A stretch of DNA of 64,000 nucleotides. It comes from Spirochaetia bacterium. Lineage in GTDB: Bacteria > Spirochaetota > Spirochaetia > CAKZLE01. The position numbers were made by a program, and so were the translations under genes. The stretch lies in NCBI GenBank assembly GCA_021736385.1, contig JAIPFY010000007.1, positions 1-64,000 of the forward strand. Direction: 5' to 3'. This document shows positions 43,532 to 52,043 of the stretch, piece by piece. The notes under the pieces were generated by a model. That model searched no databases. It was not told where the DNA came from and was given only the letters and a program-made list of their open reading frames with translations. Each line of letters starts with the position of its first letter. Within the stretch, counting starts at the first letter, position 1.

Positions 43532-46500
43532 TTACAATAGCTGCACTCTGGTGCCGAAGGAATATGACGGAACTACCGTACCGGTAACATTATCATTGCC
43601 GGCAGTATAGGGATCTATCAATCTGCCGTTCGCATATTCGGCGATCGAGGAGAATCGACCATACACTTCAAGTAATCCGAAGGTATAGGAGATATCGGCA
43701 AAGAGCTGTACTGACTCATCGAAGAGTGTGAAATCCGTGATACCCGGTCGTATGTTGTACGACAACCCTCGCATGACGATCCCTGCAGAACCTGCGAGCG
43801 GCGTACCCTGGTAGGATACGTTGATCCCGATCAGATCGGGACTCGAGGCAGCACTGGTGGTATCGAAGTCGATAGTGAAGGAATCATCGAAGTCCAGTTC
43901 GAGGAAGGCCGAGAACGCAAACAGATCCCTGTGGTAATCGAGGGAAGCTGCGAAGGTCCAGCTGATCAAACCCTTGTCAGTCAGGTAATCAGTATCATCA
44001 TAGAGATCATATATAGCTGCACGTCTCCATGCATAGTCAGCTCCGAAGAGATTGCCGGTAAGATTGCCGGTGCTCCGTGCGAGTGATGCCCTGATATCCA
44101 TGGTAGGATAGGCAGCTTCGATCCCTGCGGTGACCAGCGTGTTATAGAAACTCGTATCATTCATGAACCCATCAGTATGGAAGGTATCATCCACGATCGT
44201 CATCACATTGAGCTCACCGAAGGCTGCAATACGGGAATCTTCACCGGTATGCAGAGGCAGGGTCAGATCGAACCCAGGGATCAGCAGCATCTGTGTAGCA
44301 GAGGTACCGGACCCGGGAGCTTTGAAGGTGAGATCGATCAGGGCAGAGACTCCCAGTTCGAACGCATAGCCATTGGGCGTCGGGGTGATCCCGATCCCTG
44401 CAGCCATGAGCTGCGGGTTGGATAGGTCATTGATCATCAGTTCGGTATCAAGCAGCGCCGTATCAAGTTCTGAGTAGAAGCCGGTGCGGTTGATGAACGG
44501 AGCATCGATGGAGGTGTTCAGATGAGAGATCAGGCTGCCGTGAGAGAAGGTGATATCGTCACTGTCTGATACACGAAGGTAGAAGGTATCTCCAGGTTCG
44601 TTGATGCGTGCATGATCGATCAGAGAGAGGATATCGATGACCGTCTCACGGACACTATGGAAGTCTGAACTCCCGAAGTTCTCATAGAAGTCATAGGGAG
44701 TGTTCCCTGCCTCATAGAGCCAGGAGGCTGTATCCAGAGGGTTCCCGTTAGTATCGATACCGACTTTGAGTCCTGCATCGAAGGACTCGGTCTGGATCGA
44801 TGGATAGAGGTACAGCGATGTATAGGGTGAGGCATATACGGATGAGTCGATCGACTCCTTGATCCCGAGTTCACCTGTGAGACTGAACCAGGAGGGACTC
44901 TCATCCTGAGAAACTGCCGGCTGTGTTTCGACACGATCCTCAGGATCCGTGTAGCGAAGATCTTCGAGATCTCCCAGTCTGATGGTAGTCTCCAGAGAGA
45001 GTACCGGTGTGACACTGGAAGCATCAGCTGTATAGCGGCCGTCACTGTCAGGATCACTGTACTGAGCGATCTGTGCATATGCAGCAGTGAAGGAGAGATC
45101 CTCAGTAGTGAGGGTCAAGCCGCCGAAGAGCCTGGTATCGGGGGTGAACAGCGAGAAGGAGTCATCGATCAGGCTGGAGATCAGCCCGTCGCTGGAGAAC
45201 CCGCCATACAGGCTGAACGACTCATTACCGCCTGAGAGCCTGAAGGAGAGACGATCAGAATCGAACTGGGGATCATAGGTCGCAGCATCTATCGGCAGGT
45301 AGTAGGAGATACGGGTATGCAGCTGATCAAGGTCATAGGCTGCAGTCCCTTTGAGACCGAATTCCAGAGCATCGGCTGCTGAAGCATAGCCATCGTCATA
45401 GAGCCCCTCAAGAAGGGTATCACGTCTCCACTGGTAGTCATCCCCGAACATATCAAGGGAGAGATTACCCTTGTCATAGACACCGAGAATCTGGTAGGAG
45501 AGTCCTCCGGACTTGCCTGAAAGACCTGCACTGACCAGGATGTTCTCTAATCCGGTTGTCTCATCATACGATGCAAGGTAGTCGAAGGTGTTGTCTTCAT
45601 AGACCATGAGGGCAGCGGCATCAGCGATGACAGAGAACGAATGGTTCTCGGTAGCAATCACCGGCAGGGTAAGGTCCAGAGCGGGGGTGATCACCATCTC
45701 TGTTGGCAGATAGTCGATATCGGCAAGTGCAGAGATACCGAGGGTGAACGGATAGCTTCGGGCGAACGGACGCAGAGCGAAACGGGCGCCGTAGATGCGT
45801 GCATAGGTGATATCATCTATGAGCAGTTCATGATCATAGAACGGTGTAGTGACACTCTGGTAGAGACCTGCCCGGTGAATATAGGGAGCATCGATGGCAG
45901 TGAGCAGTTCACTCATGAGCACCCCGTGTCCGAAAGAGAGCGGGGTGGAGTCATCGATCCTCAGATAGAACCCGCTATCGGGTGCCCCGATGAGGACATG
46001 GTCGATCAGGGAGAGTGAATCGGAGACGATGTCAAGGATCCCTTCGAATCCCGCAGCCCCGCCGCCGAAATTCCACAGCAGGTTATCGCGCTCCCGATAC
46101 CAGTTCTCTATGGCAAGGGGGTTATCGTTGAAAGCTACGCTCAAGCGCAAGCCGAGATCGACCGGACCGAACATGAACCGCGGATAGAGGGTGGTCACTG
46201 CATAGGGAACAGATGAACTCCCTTTGAGCTCATGCATGAGACCGAAGCCCAGAGCCAGTTCCGCGGTGAGACCGGAGTCGCTGTCGTTCGCATCACCTGC
46301 GGTCTCAGCCGTGTCTTCGGCGACCAGCAGTTCGATCTCACGTGCGAGCGGGACCTCTTCTGTGACTTCCTCAGGTGCTGGTTCTTCAACAGGTTCTTCC
46401 TTAGCGATGATGATCTCAGGCTCTTCGGTCGGCTGATCGATCTCAGGTTCTGTCACCGGTTCAGCCTCGGGTTCGGGTTCGGGTTCGGGTTCCACTGCCT

Positions 46501-47179
46501 CTGCGACAGTCTGGGGTTCTGGTTCTGGTTCTACTGGTTCTACCGCTGCCGTGACTGCCAGCTGTACGCGCTCATAGTGCTGTATGGGCAGTTCCGTGGT
46601 AAGTCGTTCGATCTGCTGAGCCTCGGCGCTGCCGAGTACAGATTCCGATGCACCGGTGGCGAGCTGTCCTTCAGCAGGGATCTCGAACGATTGATCTGAA
46701 GCAGCAACTCGGGCCTCAGCGAGTCCTTTGACACTGGTGAATCGCTGTTCTGTACCTGCTTCCAGAATGTAGTCACCTTCTGTGAACGTATAGGACGACT
46801 GTGCAGTCGAAAGCGTGATGCGGGTGTCGGCATCTGATAATGCTCTGATACTGCCTCGTACGACATAGATGCGTATCTCATCGGCAGACAGTGAGTCGAT
46901 CGCGATGATGGACTGCGGCCCGATACGCATCGCCCCGAGAGAGAGCGTCAACTCTACCGAACGATCGAGTGTCTGGATGATCCAGCCCTGATGGACGGCA
47001 TTCACGGTACTCGCGTCTTCGACCAGGAATCCCTTCTCATTGAAGATCTTGGCATTCGAGCCTTCAAGGTAGGGGGTGAACGAAAGTCCTGACACCTCCT
47101 GAGCACCTATATTCCCTGTCTGAACAAGCAGAAGTATCGACAGCATGATCCACAGAATCCGGTATCTTTTGTTCATCAT
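43532..47179 (-). CDS. FecR-domain surface protein with two tandem barrel-like modules
   Basis: About 1215 residues. Signal peptide; FecR domain (about 40-165, GWIIQTLDRSVELTLS, VRGSIRALSD); a Pro/Glu-rich linker (about 210-285) with runs of EP; then two homologous beta-rich modules, about 300-720 and 780-1215. Matching pairs are FYLRIDDSTPLSFGHGVL / FYLRVSDSDDITFSHGSL, MFGDDYQWRR / LFGADYAWRR and SLSLIDH / ILSLIDH. The neighbouring 450-residue protein carries one such module. Probably spans the periplasm with barrels in the outer membrane (inference). The start is uncertain among ATG 47179, ATG 47176 and GTG 47185. Confidence 0.8.
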   Translation of the reverse strand: MMNKRYRILWIMLSILLLVQTGNIGAQEVSGLSFTPYLEGSNAKIFNEKGFLVEDASTVNAVHQGWIIQTLDRSVELTLSLGAMRIGPQSIIAIDSLSADEIRIYVVRGSIRALSDADTRITLSTAQSSYTFTEGDYILEAGTEQRFTSVKGLAEARVAASDQSFEIPAEGQLATGASESVLGSAEAQQIERLTTELPIQHYERVQLAVTAAVEPVEPEPEPQTVAEAVEPEPEPEPEAEPVTEPEIDQPTEEPEIIIAKEEPVEEPAPEEVTEEVPLAREIELLVAEDTAETAGDANDSDSGLTAELALGFGLMHELKGSSSVPYAVTTLYPRFMFGPVDLGLRLSVAFNDNPLAIENWYRERDNLLWNFGGGAAGFEGILDIVSDSLSLIDHVLIGAPDSGFYLRIDDSTPLSFGHGVLMSELLTAIDAPYIHRAGLYQSVTTPFYDHELLIDDITYARIYGARFALRPFARSYPFTLGISALADIDYLPTEMVITPALDLTLPVIATENHSFSVIADAAALMVYEDNTFDYLASYDETTGLENILVSAGLSGKSGGLSYQILGVYDKGNLSLDMFGDDYQWRRDTLLEGLYDDGYASAADALEFGLKGTAAYDLDQLHTRISYYLPIDAATYDPQFDSDRLSFRLSGGNESFSLYGGFSSDGLISSLIDDSFSLFTPDTRLFGGLTLTTEDLSFTAAYAQIAQYSDPDSDGRYTADASSVTPVLSLETTIRLGDLEDLRYTDPEDRVETQPAVSQDESPSWFSLTGELGIKESIDSSVYASPYTSLYLYPSIQTESFDAGLKVGIDTNGNPLDTASWLYEAGNTPYDFYENFGSSDFHSVRETVIDILSLIDHARINEPGDTFYLRVSDSDDITFSHGSLISHLNTSIDAPFINRTGFYSELDTALLDTELMINDLSNPQLMAAGIGITPTPNGYAFELGVSALIDLTFKAPGSGTSATQMLLIPGFDLTLPLHTGEDSRIAAFGELNVMTIVDDTFHTDGFMNDTSFYNTLVTAGIEAAYPTMDIRASLARSTGNLTGNLFGADYAWRRAAIYDLYDDTDYLTDKGLISWTFAASLDYHRDLFAFSAFLELDFDDSFTIDFDTTSAASSPDLIGINVSYQGTPLAGSAGIVMRGLSYNIRPGITDFTLFDESVQLFADISYTFGLLEVYGRFSSIAEYANGRLIDPYTAGNDNVTGTVVPSYSFGTRVQLL

Positions 47180-47208
47180 AATCACATCTCACTTTTTAGG
47201 GTACTGTA

Positions 47209-47250
47209 CAGTAAGGTCCTTTCTGCATGGGCTGCGAAAGAACCTTACTG
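47209..47250. terminator. long hairpin between the two outer-membrane protein genes
   Basis: CAGTAAGGT (47209-47217) pairs with ACCTTACTG (47242-47250), and CTTTC (47219-47223) with GAAAG (47236-47240). It lies after the upstream protein stop (47318) and 30 bp before the FecR gene on the minus strand. No T-run follows, so it may limit rather than stop read-through. Confidence 0.55.
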
Positions 47251-47317
47251 ATATGGCAATACTATGCAATTATACACCAAAATATGGTAAACCACAATGC
47301 AGTGCTTACCCTCTCTT

Positions 47318-48670
47318 TTAGAAAGGCAGTGCGATGTCACCCGCAAGTGAGAATCCGGATGTCGACATGTCTCCATTCTCATCGAATGCGATGGTATAGC
47401 CGAAGGATGTCTCGATGATACTGTATTTCACAGTCACATTGGCATTGATCACTGAATCCTGCATCGGGTTCAATACCCCGTCGAGGAAGGTATCAAGTGA
47501 GCTGCCGTCGAGTTCGTTCCTGGTGTAGGTCGCATCAAAGTAGAAGAAGGGCAGCAGGTCCTCTCCGAGTTTCATATAGGCTTCCATGCTCGGAGTATCG
47601 ATGGTACCTGCGGTCGGGTCAAGGTCTCCCATGATGCTCACATCAAGGACGAGGTTCTCATCGAACAGGTCGAACCCGAGATTGGCGAACAGGTAGAGGT
47701 TATCGACTGCGATGCTGTTCTCATAGGGTTGATAGCGGTCGAGGTCATACTTCTTTGAGAAGTAGTCCGGCTGGTAGCCGCTCTCAGGGAACGTCACATC
47801 TGCCCGGTATCGGATGAAGCCCACGATATCACCCATCAGTCCGGTACGGTAGGCTTTGACCGGAGTCTCATCCTTCTGCTGGAAGGCAAGGTCGCCATAG
47901 AGGGTCAGACCGAATAGACCCATATCCAGGACCGGCATCATGATATCAGCGCCGTACATGAGGACCTGATCAGGGGCTGTCGCCGCAGCATCGGTGAAGT
48001 GACCGTAGGCATCAGGATCCAAGTCAGTCGCGTAGGAGGCTCCCACCTGGATATCGTGCAGCAGCGGGAAGGAGATGAAGGCAAGCGGTCGGGTATAGAC
48101 CCTGCCTGCCATCAGGTTGTAGGCTGACAGATCGCTGATGAAGGTCTCGAACCCTATATAGGGAAAGCCGAACAGCTCACCATCGATATCGAACTGGGCA
48201 CCCATGAGACGGATGTCAGGCTGAAGTGCCGTATTGGTATATCGGTTGACGAATATGCCCGTTCCGACTGTCACACTGTCGAGTTCTCCGAAGCGTGCAT
48301 ACAGCGGATCGCCTTTGAATCCGTAGCGTACATAGCGGATGAGCGGAAGATAGGTGGAGGCTACCGTCTGCGCCTTATCGATGAGATTCTCATCATCGGT
48401 GAAATCGGGGATCCAATCCTCTGCGATGAAGGTGAATCCTGCATCTCCGCCGAAGGAGAAACGGAACGAACCGATCAGTCCGATACCGAAGTTCCCGATC
48501 GATATATCGGGTTTGATATTCACCCCGATCGTGTTTGCTATCGGTTCTCCCTCATCATTGACGAGGTTATACTGGAATCCGATATTAAGATCGAAGTCAT
48601 TGGCTGCTGCCGTTGAGAGCGGCATGAGCAGCAGCATCACTGCCAGAGCTAATCCTATCTGTTTTTTCAT
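47318..48670 (-). CDS. putative outer membrane beta-barrel protein
   Basis: 450 residues. Signal peptide (MKKQIGLALAVMLLL, cleavage near TAAA) and then a strand-rich chain ending in ALPF, with a terminal aromatic residue as in barrels. The segment YARFGELDSVTVGTGIFVNR resembles the module motif of the adjacent FecR protein, so the two are related. A porin or structural surface role is possible; no substrate can be given. Start 48670 follows GGGGAG. A good sigma-70 promoter lies upstream and the FecR gene is probably co-transcribed. Confidence 0.8.
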   Translation of the reverse strand: MKKQIGLALAVMLLLMPLSTAAANDFDLNIGFQYNLVNDEGEPIANTIGVNIKPDISIGNFGIGLIGSFRFSFGGDAGFTFIAEDWIPDFTDDENLIDKAQTVASTYLPLIRYVRYGFKGDPLYARFGELDSVTVGTGIFVNRYTNTALQPDIRLMGAQFDIDGELFGFPYIGFETFISDLSAYNLMAGRVYTRPLAFISFPLLHDIQVGASYATDLDPDAYGHFTDAAATAPDQVLMYGADIMMPVLDMGLFGLTLYGDLAFQQKDETPVKAYRTGLMGDIVGFIRYRADVTFPESGYQPDYFSKKYDLDRYQPYENSIAVDNLYLFANLGFDLFDENLVLDVSIMGDLDPTAGTIDTPSMEAYMKLGEDLLPFFYFDATYTRNELDGSSLDTFLDGVLNPMQDSVINANVTVKYSIIETSFGYTIAFDENGDMSTSGFSLAGDIALPF

Positions 48671-48689
48671 AATGTTCTCCCCTGAAAAA

Positions 48690-48718
48690 AGTATACTGTA
48701 ATCGTAATCAAAAGACAA
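48690..48718 (-). promoter_or_regulatory. sigma-70 promoter of the outer membrane protein gene
   Basis: Minus strand: TTGTCT (48718-48713), 17 bp, TATACT (48695-48690), 19 bp before the ATG. Confidence 0.75.
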
Positions 48719-48721
48719 ACC

Positions 48722-48750
48722 TTTCGGTATAAATGGCTTTCATATATACT
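48722..48750 (+). promoter_or_regulatory. possible promoter of the DUF503 gene
   Basis: TATACT at 48745-48750 is a good -10 box; the matching -35 position reads TTTCGG and is weak. The ATG follows after 7 bp, again leaving almost no leader. Confidence 0.45.
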
Positions 48751-48757
48751 AACAGCT

Positions 48758-49051
48758 ATGATAGTAAGTATGTTACAGGTCGTTATGCAATTGGAAGATA
48801 TTTCCAGTCTGAAGGACAAGCGAAGGATCGTCAGATCTCTCATCGATCGGATCAGGCATAAGTTCCCCGTATCAGCTGCCGAGGTCGATCTGCTTGATTC
48901 ACTCTCCTTTGCCCAGATCGGTGCAGCTCTGGTGTGCAATGATGCGCAGTACGGTAATCAGGTCCTGCAGAAGATCATTCGTTTCCTTGAGCAGTACTCT
49001 CATGCGACGCTGTATGCTGCAGAGGTCCACTCCGAGGAATTCGGCAGCTGA
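48758..49051 (+). CDS. DUF503 family protein (YlxP-like)
   Basis: 97 residues, normal for the family. MIVSMLQVVMQLEDISSLKDKRRIVRSL and the C-terminal YAAEV segment are typical (shown here in two parts: LEDISSLKDKRR and LIDRIRHKFPVS). In Firmicutes the gene sits in the nusA-infB-rbfA region and is linked with ribosome or translation, without a proven role. It is isolated here, divergent from the outer membrane protein gene. The 3' end overlaps convergent ttcA by 77 bp. Confidence 0.88.
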   Translation: MIVSMLQVVMQLEDISSLKDKRRIVRSLIDRIRHKFPVSAAEVDLLDSLSFAQIGAALVCNDAQYGNQVLQKIIRFLEQYSHATLYAAEVHSEEFGS

Positions 49052-49811
49052 GATCATGGGCATGATAGATATGCTCTCTGGTGAGCTTGTCTATGGAGCA
49101 GAGGTCTTTGATGATCGGCTTGATCCTAGACCTGATGTTCGTCTGATCATAGGGACATACCGGTTTTACCACCGGAAGGTCATAGACCTCGTCAAGACGG
49201 GCCGGGACGCGCTCACGGACCTCGATCATCGGTCTGATCACGTAGAGACTGCCCTTGAAGAACTCCTGGACCGGCTGCATGGTGGAGAAGTCGGCTCTGA
49301 AGCAGAGGTTGATCAGAGAGGTCTCAACCAGGTCATCAAGATGGTGCCCCAGGGCGATGATCCTGATCCCCCGCTGCTGTGCATGCTCGAAGAGTATCCT
49401 CCGTCGGTTCCGTGAGCAGTGATAGCAGTTGAAATCATCATGATAGGCCTCATGGAACATATGGGCATCTTGGGAGATGAAGGTGATATCGAGGGCTTCG
49501 AAGAACCGCTTGAGTTCCTGAACATGTTCCGGTGATACCGGGTACTCCCTCCAGTTGATATGCAGTGCTTCCAGGCGGTAGTCGATCGGCAGCCACTTCC
49601 TGCGAAGCGATAGCGCCAGAGCCAGAGCCAGAGAGTCTTTCCCCCCTGAGATCCCCAGCAGTACCGTATCCCCGTCTGCGATCATATCATAGCTGTTGAT
49701 CGCCTTACCGGTCTTCTTGATGAATCGGTGGACCCAGGGGGGGAAGGTCCCTGCGATCAGGTCAGAGTAGGGAAGTCTCAGCAGAGCTTCTGCAGGTGGT
49801 GTGTTCGTCAT
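48975..49811 (-). CDS. ttcA: TtcA/TtuA-family tRNA 2-thiolation protein
   Basis: 278 residues. PP-loop SGGKDSLALALAL near residue 55, and the cysteine pair CYHC in DFNCYHCSRNRRR, followed by ALGHHLDDLVETSL. The Fe-S cluster ligands are CxxC plus a later Cys (VKPVCPYD). Adds sulfur to a tRNA base, most likely cytidine 32. The last 26 codons overlap the DUF503 gene on the other strand. AAGGA precedes the ATG. Confidence 0.88.
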   Translation of the reverse strand: MTNTPPAEALLRLPYSDLIAGTFPPWVHRFIKKTGKAINSYDMIADGDTVLLGISGGKDSLALALALSLRRKWLPIDYRLEALHINWREYPVSPEHVQELKRFFEALDITFISQDAHMFHEAYHDDFNCYHCSRNRRRILFEHAQQRGIRIIALGHHLDDLVETSLINLCFRADFSTMQPVQEFFKGSLYVIRPMIEVRERVPARLDEVYDLPVVKPVCPYDQTNIRSRIKPIIKDLCSIDKLTREHIYHAHDLSCRIPRSGPLQHTASHESTAQGNE

Positions 49812-49831
49812 CGTGATCAGTTCCTTCTGTC

Positions 49832-51124
49832 TCAGGACAGCACAGAAAACAGTTCTTCTTCGGTAACGGTCAGGGAACCGGGAAGAAACACTCTCAGGGC
49901 TGTGAGGGTTCGGGTGAACCTGTCTATGACAGGCCGGGTGAAGATCGTATCTGCTTCAAGGAAGGGAAGTCCCTTCCGGGTCCCTGAGATGATCTGTGCA
50001 TCGGACTGCAGACAGATGGGCTCAGGGATGTCTATGATGACCTGCCAGGGCTCCAGTGATGCACCGGAGGTTCGGTTGAGATGCGTCCTGAGGCGCTCCT
50101 CTGCGCTGAAGCGCTGCCTCTGGTCGCGAAGCATCGGGATGAACGGCAGAGCCCTCTGATAGGGGACAGAGAGCGCCATCTGGTAGAGGCGGTTGTCAGA
50201 GACCTCCTTGATCACCGAGAACGGCCGGTAATCGGTGGATCCGAGTACCTGATGGAACCGGGCATCATCGAGACCGTAGAGGTGCTCGGGAGTGATGATG
50301 GTCTCCTGCAGACCCAGATAGAGGACTTTTCGGATCATGGCGGTGGCACTTCTGACATGTCTATGCCAGTAGATATTGCGGTACATCAGATACTTGGAGA
50401 ACAGCAGGTGTTCGATACTGCTGATCCCCTGTTCCTGCAGCCCGAGTACCCCATCTTCAGTCAGTGCGATCTTGGTCAGGATGAAATCCACGTCCTGCAG
50501 ACCATAGGGGACTCCGCAGAAGAAGGCATCACGGTTGAGGTAGTCAAGCTTGTCAGGATCAAGAGTCCCCGAGAGCAGGGTGCGATAGAGCCGAACCTCC
50601 TCAGAAGCGCCTGGCATCTGGTCATCGATGATCTGAGCGGTCATGAGGGAATCTGCTCCGATACGCTGATCTATCACCGCTGAGAGACCCCGGTCTTCGA
50701 TGATCAGCCGTGCCGCGAGTGATTCATGGCTCTTGAGCGGAAGATCCTTCAGTGAATGGGTATAGGGAAAGTGACCGAGATCATGCAGCAGGGCAGCGAC
50801 GAGAAAGGACCTTACACCGGTGAGTGAACAGCGTGAGGTGATGGCGTTCTGCTGATCCTTCATGAGCACCAGCAGCATCCTTCTGGCGATCGCATAGACC
50901 CCGATACTGTGGCTGAGCCTGGTGTGCACGGCTCCGGGATAGATCAGATGGGTCGGACCGAGCTGCCTGATCCGTGAGAGTTTCTGGAACTCGGGTTCTC
51001 GCCAGAAGTCCATGAAGGTCTCGGGGAACAGTACTGTTCCCCATACGGGGTCCCGGACCGGTTCGCTGCAGCCTGAGGTGAGGAACGTGAAGATGGCACT
51101 GGTTGAATCATTCATACCGGACAT
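49832..51124 (-). CDS. HD-domain phosphohydrolase (dNTPase-like)
   Basis: 430 residues. VHTRLSHSIGVYAIARRML gives the first His, and AALLHDLGHFPYTHSL the HD pair and following His; a later Asp (DPDKLDYLNRDAFF) completes the metal site. The overall pattern is that of COG1078 proteins, related to dGTPases and SAMHD1. Natural substrate unknown. Start at 51124 or the ATG three codons further. 20 bp upstream of ttcA, so they share a transcript. Confidence 0.83.
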   Translation of the reverse strand: MSGMNDSTSAIFTFLTSGCSEPVRDPVWGTVLFPETFMDFWREPEFQKLSRIRQLGPTHLIYPGAVHTRLSHSIGVYAIARRMLLVLMKDQQNAITSRCSLTGVRSFLVAALLHDLGHFPYTHSLKDLPLKSHESLAARLIIEDRGLSAVIDQRIGADSLMTAQIIDDQMPGASEEVRLYRTLLSGTLDPDKLDYLNRDAFFCGVPYGLQDVDFILTKIALTEDGVLGLQEQGISSIEHLLFSKYLMYRNIYWHRHVRSATAMIRKVLYLGLQETIITPEHLYGLDDARFHQVLGSTDYRPFSVIKEVSDNRLYQMALSVPYQRALPFIPMLRDQRQRFSAEERLRTHLNRTSGASLEPWQVIIDIPEPICLQSDAQIISGTRKGLPFLEADTIFTRPVIDRFTRTLTALRVFLPGSLTVTEEELFSVLS

Positions 51125-51295
51125 ACTATCTCAATGGTCTCTTTTCTGTCTAGAGTGGATAGACAGTCCACTGGAGGTTCGGTTCACGAGTGTCCTGCTG
51201 CGTCCCGCTGAGAGTTCGACTCGTATGAGTTCCCTCTCGAGCCGAACCATGATATGATGCGGATAGCTGTCGAGATTCGGGGAGGTTCGTAGAGA

Positions 51296-51754
51296 ATGAG
51301 AGGTAGAGGTACTGCTGCATGCGTGCTGCTTCTGTGTGCAGTGCTCGCTCCTGCTGCTTCACCACATGAGCTTCGCATGCTCACTATGGTCCGTATACCG
51401 CCGGTGGCACCGCTGGATACGGTACTCGGCAAAATGCCCTCAGCAGCTGCGATCCCTGCAGAGTATGCTCAGCTGCTTCAGCAGTTCTTTCTGGAGGAAC
51501 TCCCCACCGAGCAGAGAAGGGAGATGCTCGGTGATGCTTCGGCTCACATGATCGATGCGCTGTACGGAAGTACACTCTTTTCGGACCTCCCGGCTGAAGA
51601 ACTCCGTATCGGAGTGGTCACCGAGGCTGATACCCTGGGCGTCCCCATCCGGCTGATCTTCAGCCCTGAATCTGGACGTGCATCACTCTCCGGGACGGTC
51701 TATCTGCTCGAACAGGGTGATCAGTGGAAAATAGGTCATCTCGATCTGAAATAA
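51296..51754 (+). CDS. secreted protein of unknown function
   Basis: 152 residues. Signal peptide (CVLLLCAVLAPAAS) without a lipobox. The mature part has a helical first half and a strand-rich end (GTVYLLEQGDQWKIGHLDLK), a pattern like NTF2-type or DUF4878-like periplasmic proteins, which I cannot confirm. GGGGAGG lies before the ATG. Monocistronic, divergent from the HD hydrolase gene. Confidence 0.75.
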   Translation: MRGRGTAACVLLLCAVLAPAASPHELRMLTMVRIPPVAPLDTVLGKMPSAAAIPAEYAQLLQQFFLEELPTEQRREMLGDASAHMIDALYGSTLFSDLPAEELRIGVVTEADTLGVPIRLIFSPESGRASLSGTVYLLEQGDQWKIGHLDLK

Positions 51755-51768
51755 TCTGATCAATAATA

Positions 51769-51797
51769 TTGACACGAATCGCCTTCGTTGCTATAGT
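51769..51797 (+). promoter_or_regulatory. promoter of tRNA-Met
   Basis: Perfect TTGACA at 51769-51774, 17 bp, TATAGT at 51792-51797, about 73 bp before the mature tRNA. Confidence 0.85.
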
Positions 51798-51870
51798 ACC
51801 AAAGTTCACTGACAGTGGGTACTGCCTGCTGAGTGAATACCTGAAGCAGGGGCAGTGATGCTCTCATCAT

Positions 51871-51943
51871 GGTGGCGTAGCTCAGTTGGTAGAGCAAACG
51901 GCTCATATCCGTTCGGTCAGGGGTTCAAATCCCTTCGCCACTA
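51871..51943 (+). tRNA. tRNA with CAT anticodon (elongator Met, or Ile2)
   Basis: Acceptor stem GGTGGCG/CGCCACT (first pair G-U), D-arm GCTC...GAGC, anticodon stem AACGG/CCGTT with loop CTCATAT, T-arm AGGGG/CCCTT. It lacks initiator features, and CCA is not encoded. Whether C34 is lysidinylated (Ile) cannot be told with certainty. Confidence 0.95.
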
Positions 51944-52004
51944 CTTTTTCTTCTCTCCTGGTACCCATAATCATACATAGTAGTATACACTGTTCTCAGC
52001 ACTG

Positions 52005-52027
52005 CAGCATGCTCACCGGGCATGCTG
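52005..52027 (+). other. hairpin between tRNA-Met and the MFS gene
   Basis: CAGCATGC (52005-52012) and GCATGCTG (52020-52027) form an 8-bp stem with a 7-nt loop, ending a few bases before the AAGG ribosome site of the MFS gene. May end the tRNA transcript or tune translation. Confidence 0.5.
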
Positions 52028-52043
52028 TCAAAAGGATAGTCTG

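Noticed and set aside
46380-46530. Tandem repeat or CRISPR-like periodicity
   Set aside because: It encodes the EP-rich linker of the FecR protein. The repetition is from Glu-Pro codons, not from spacer-repeat units.
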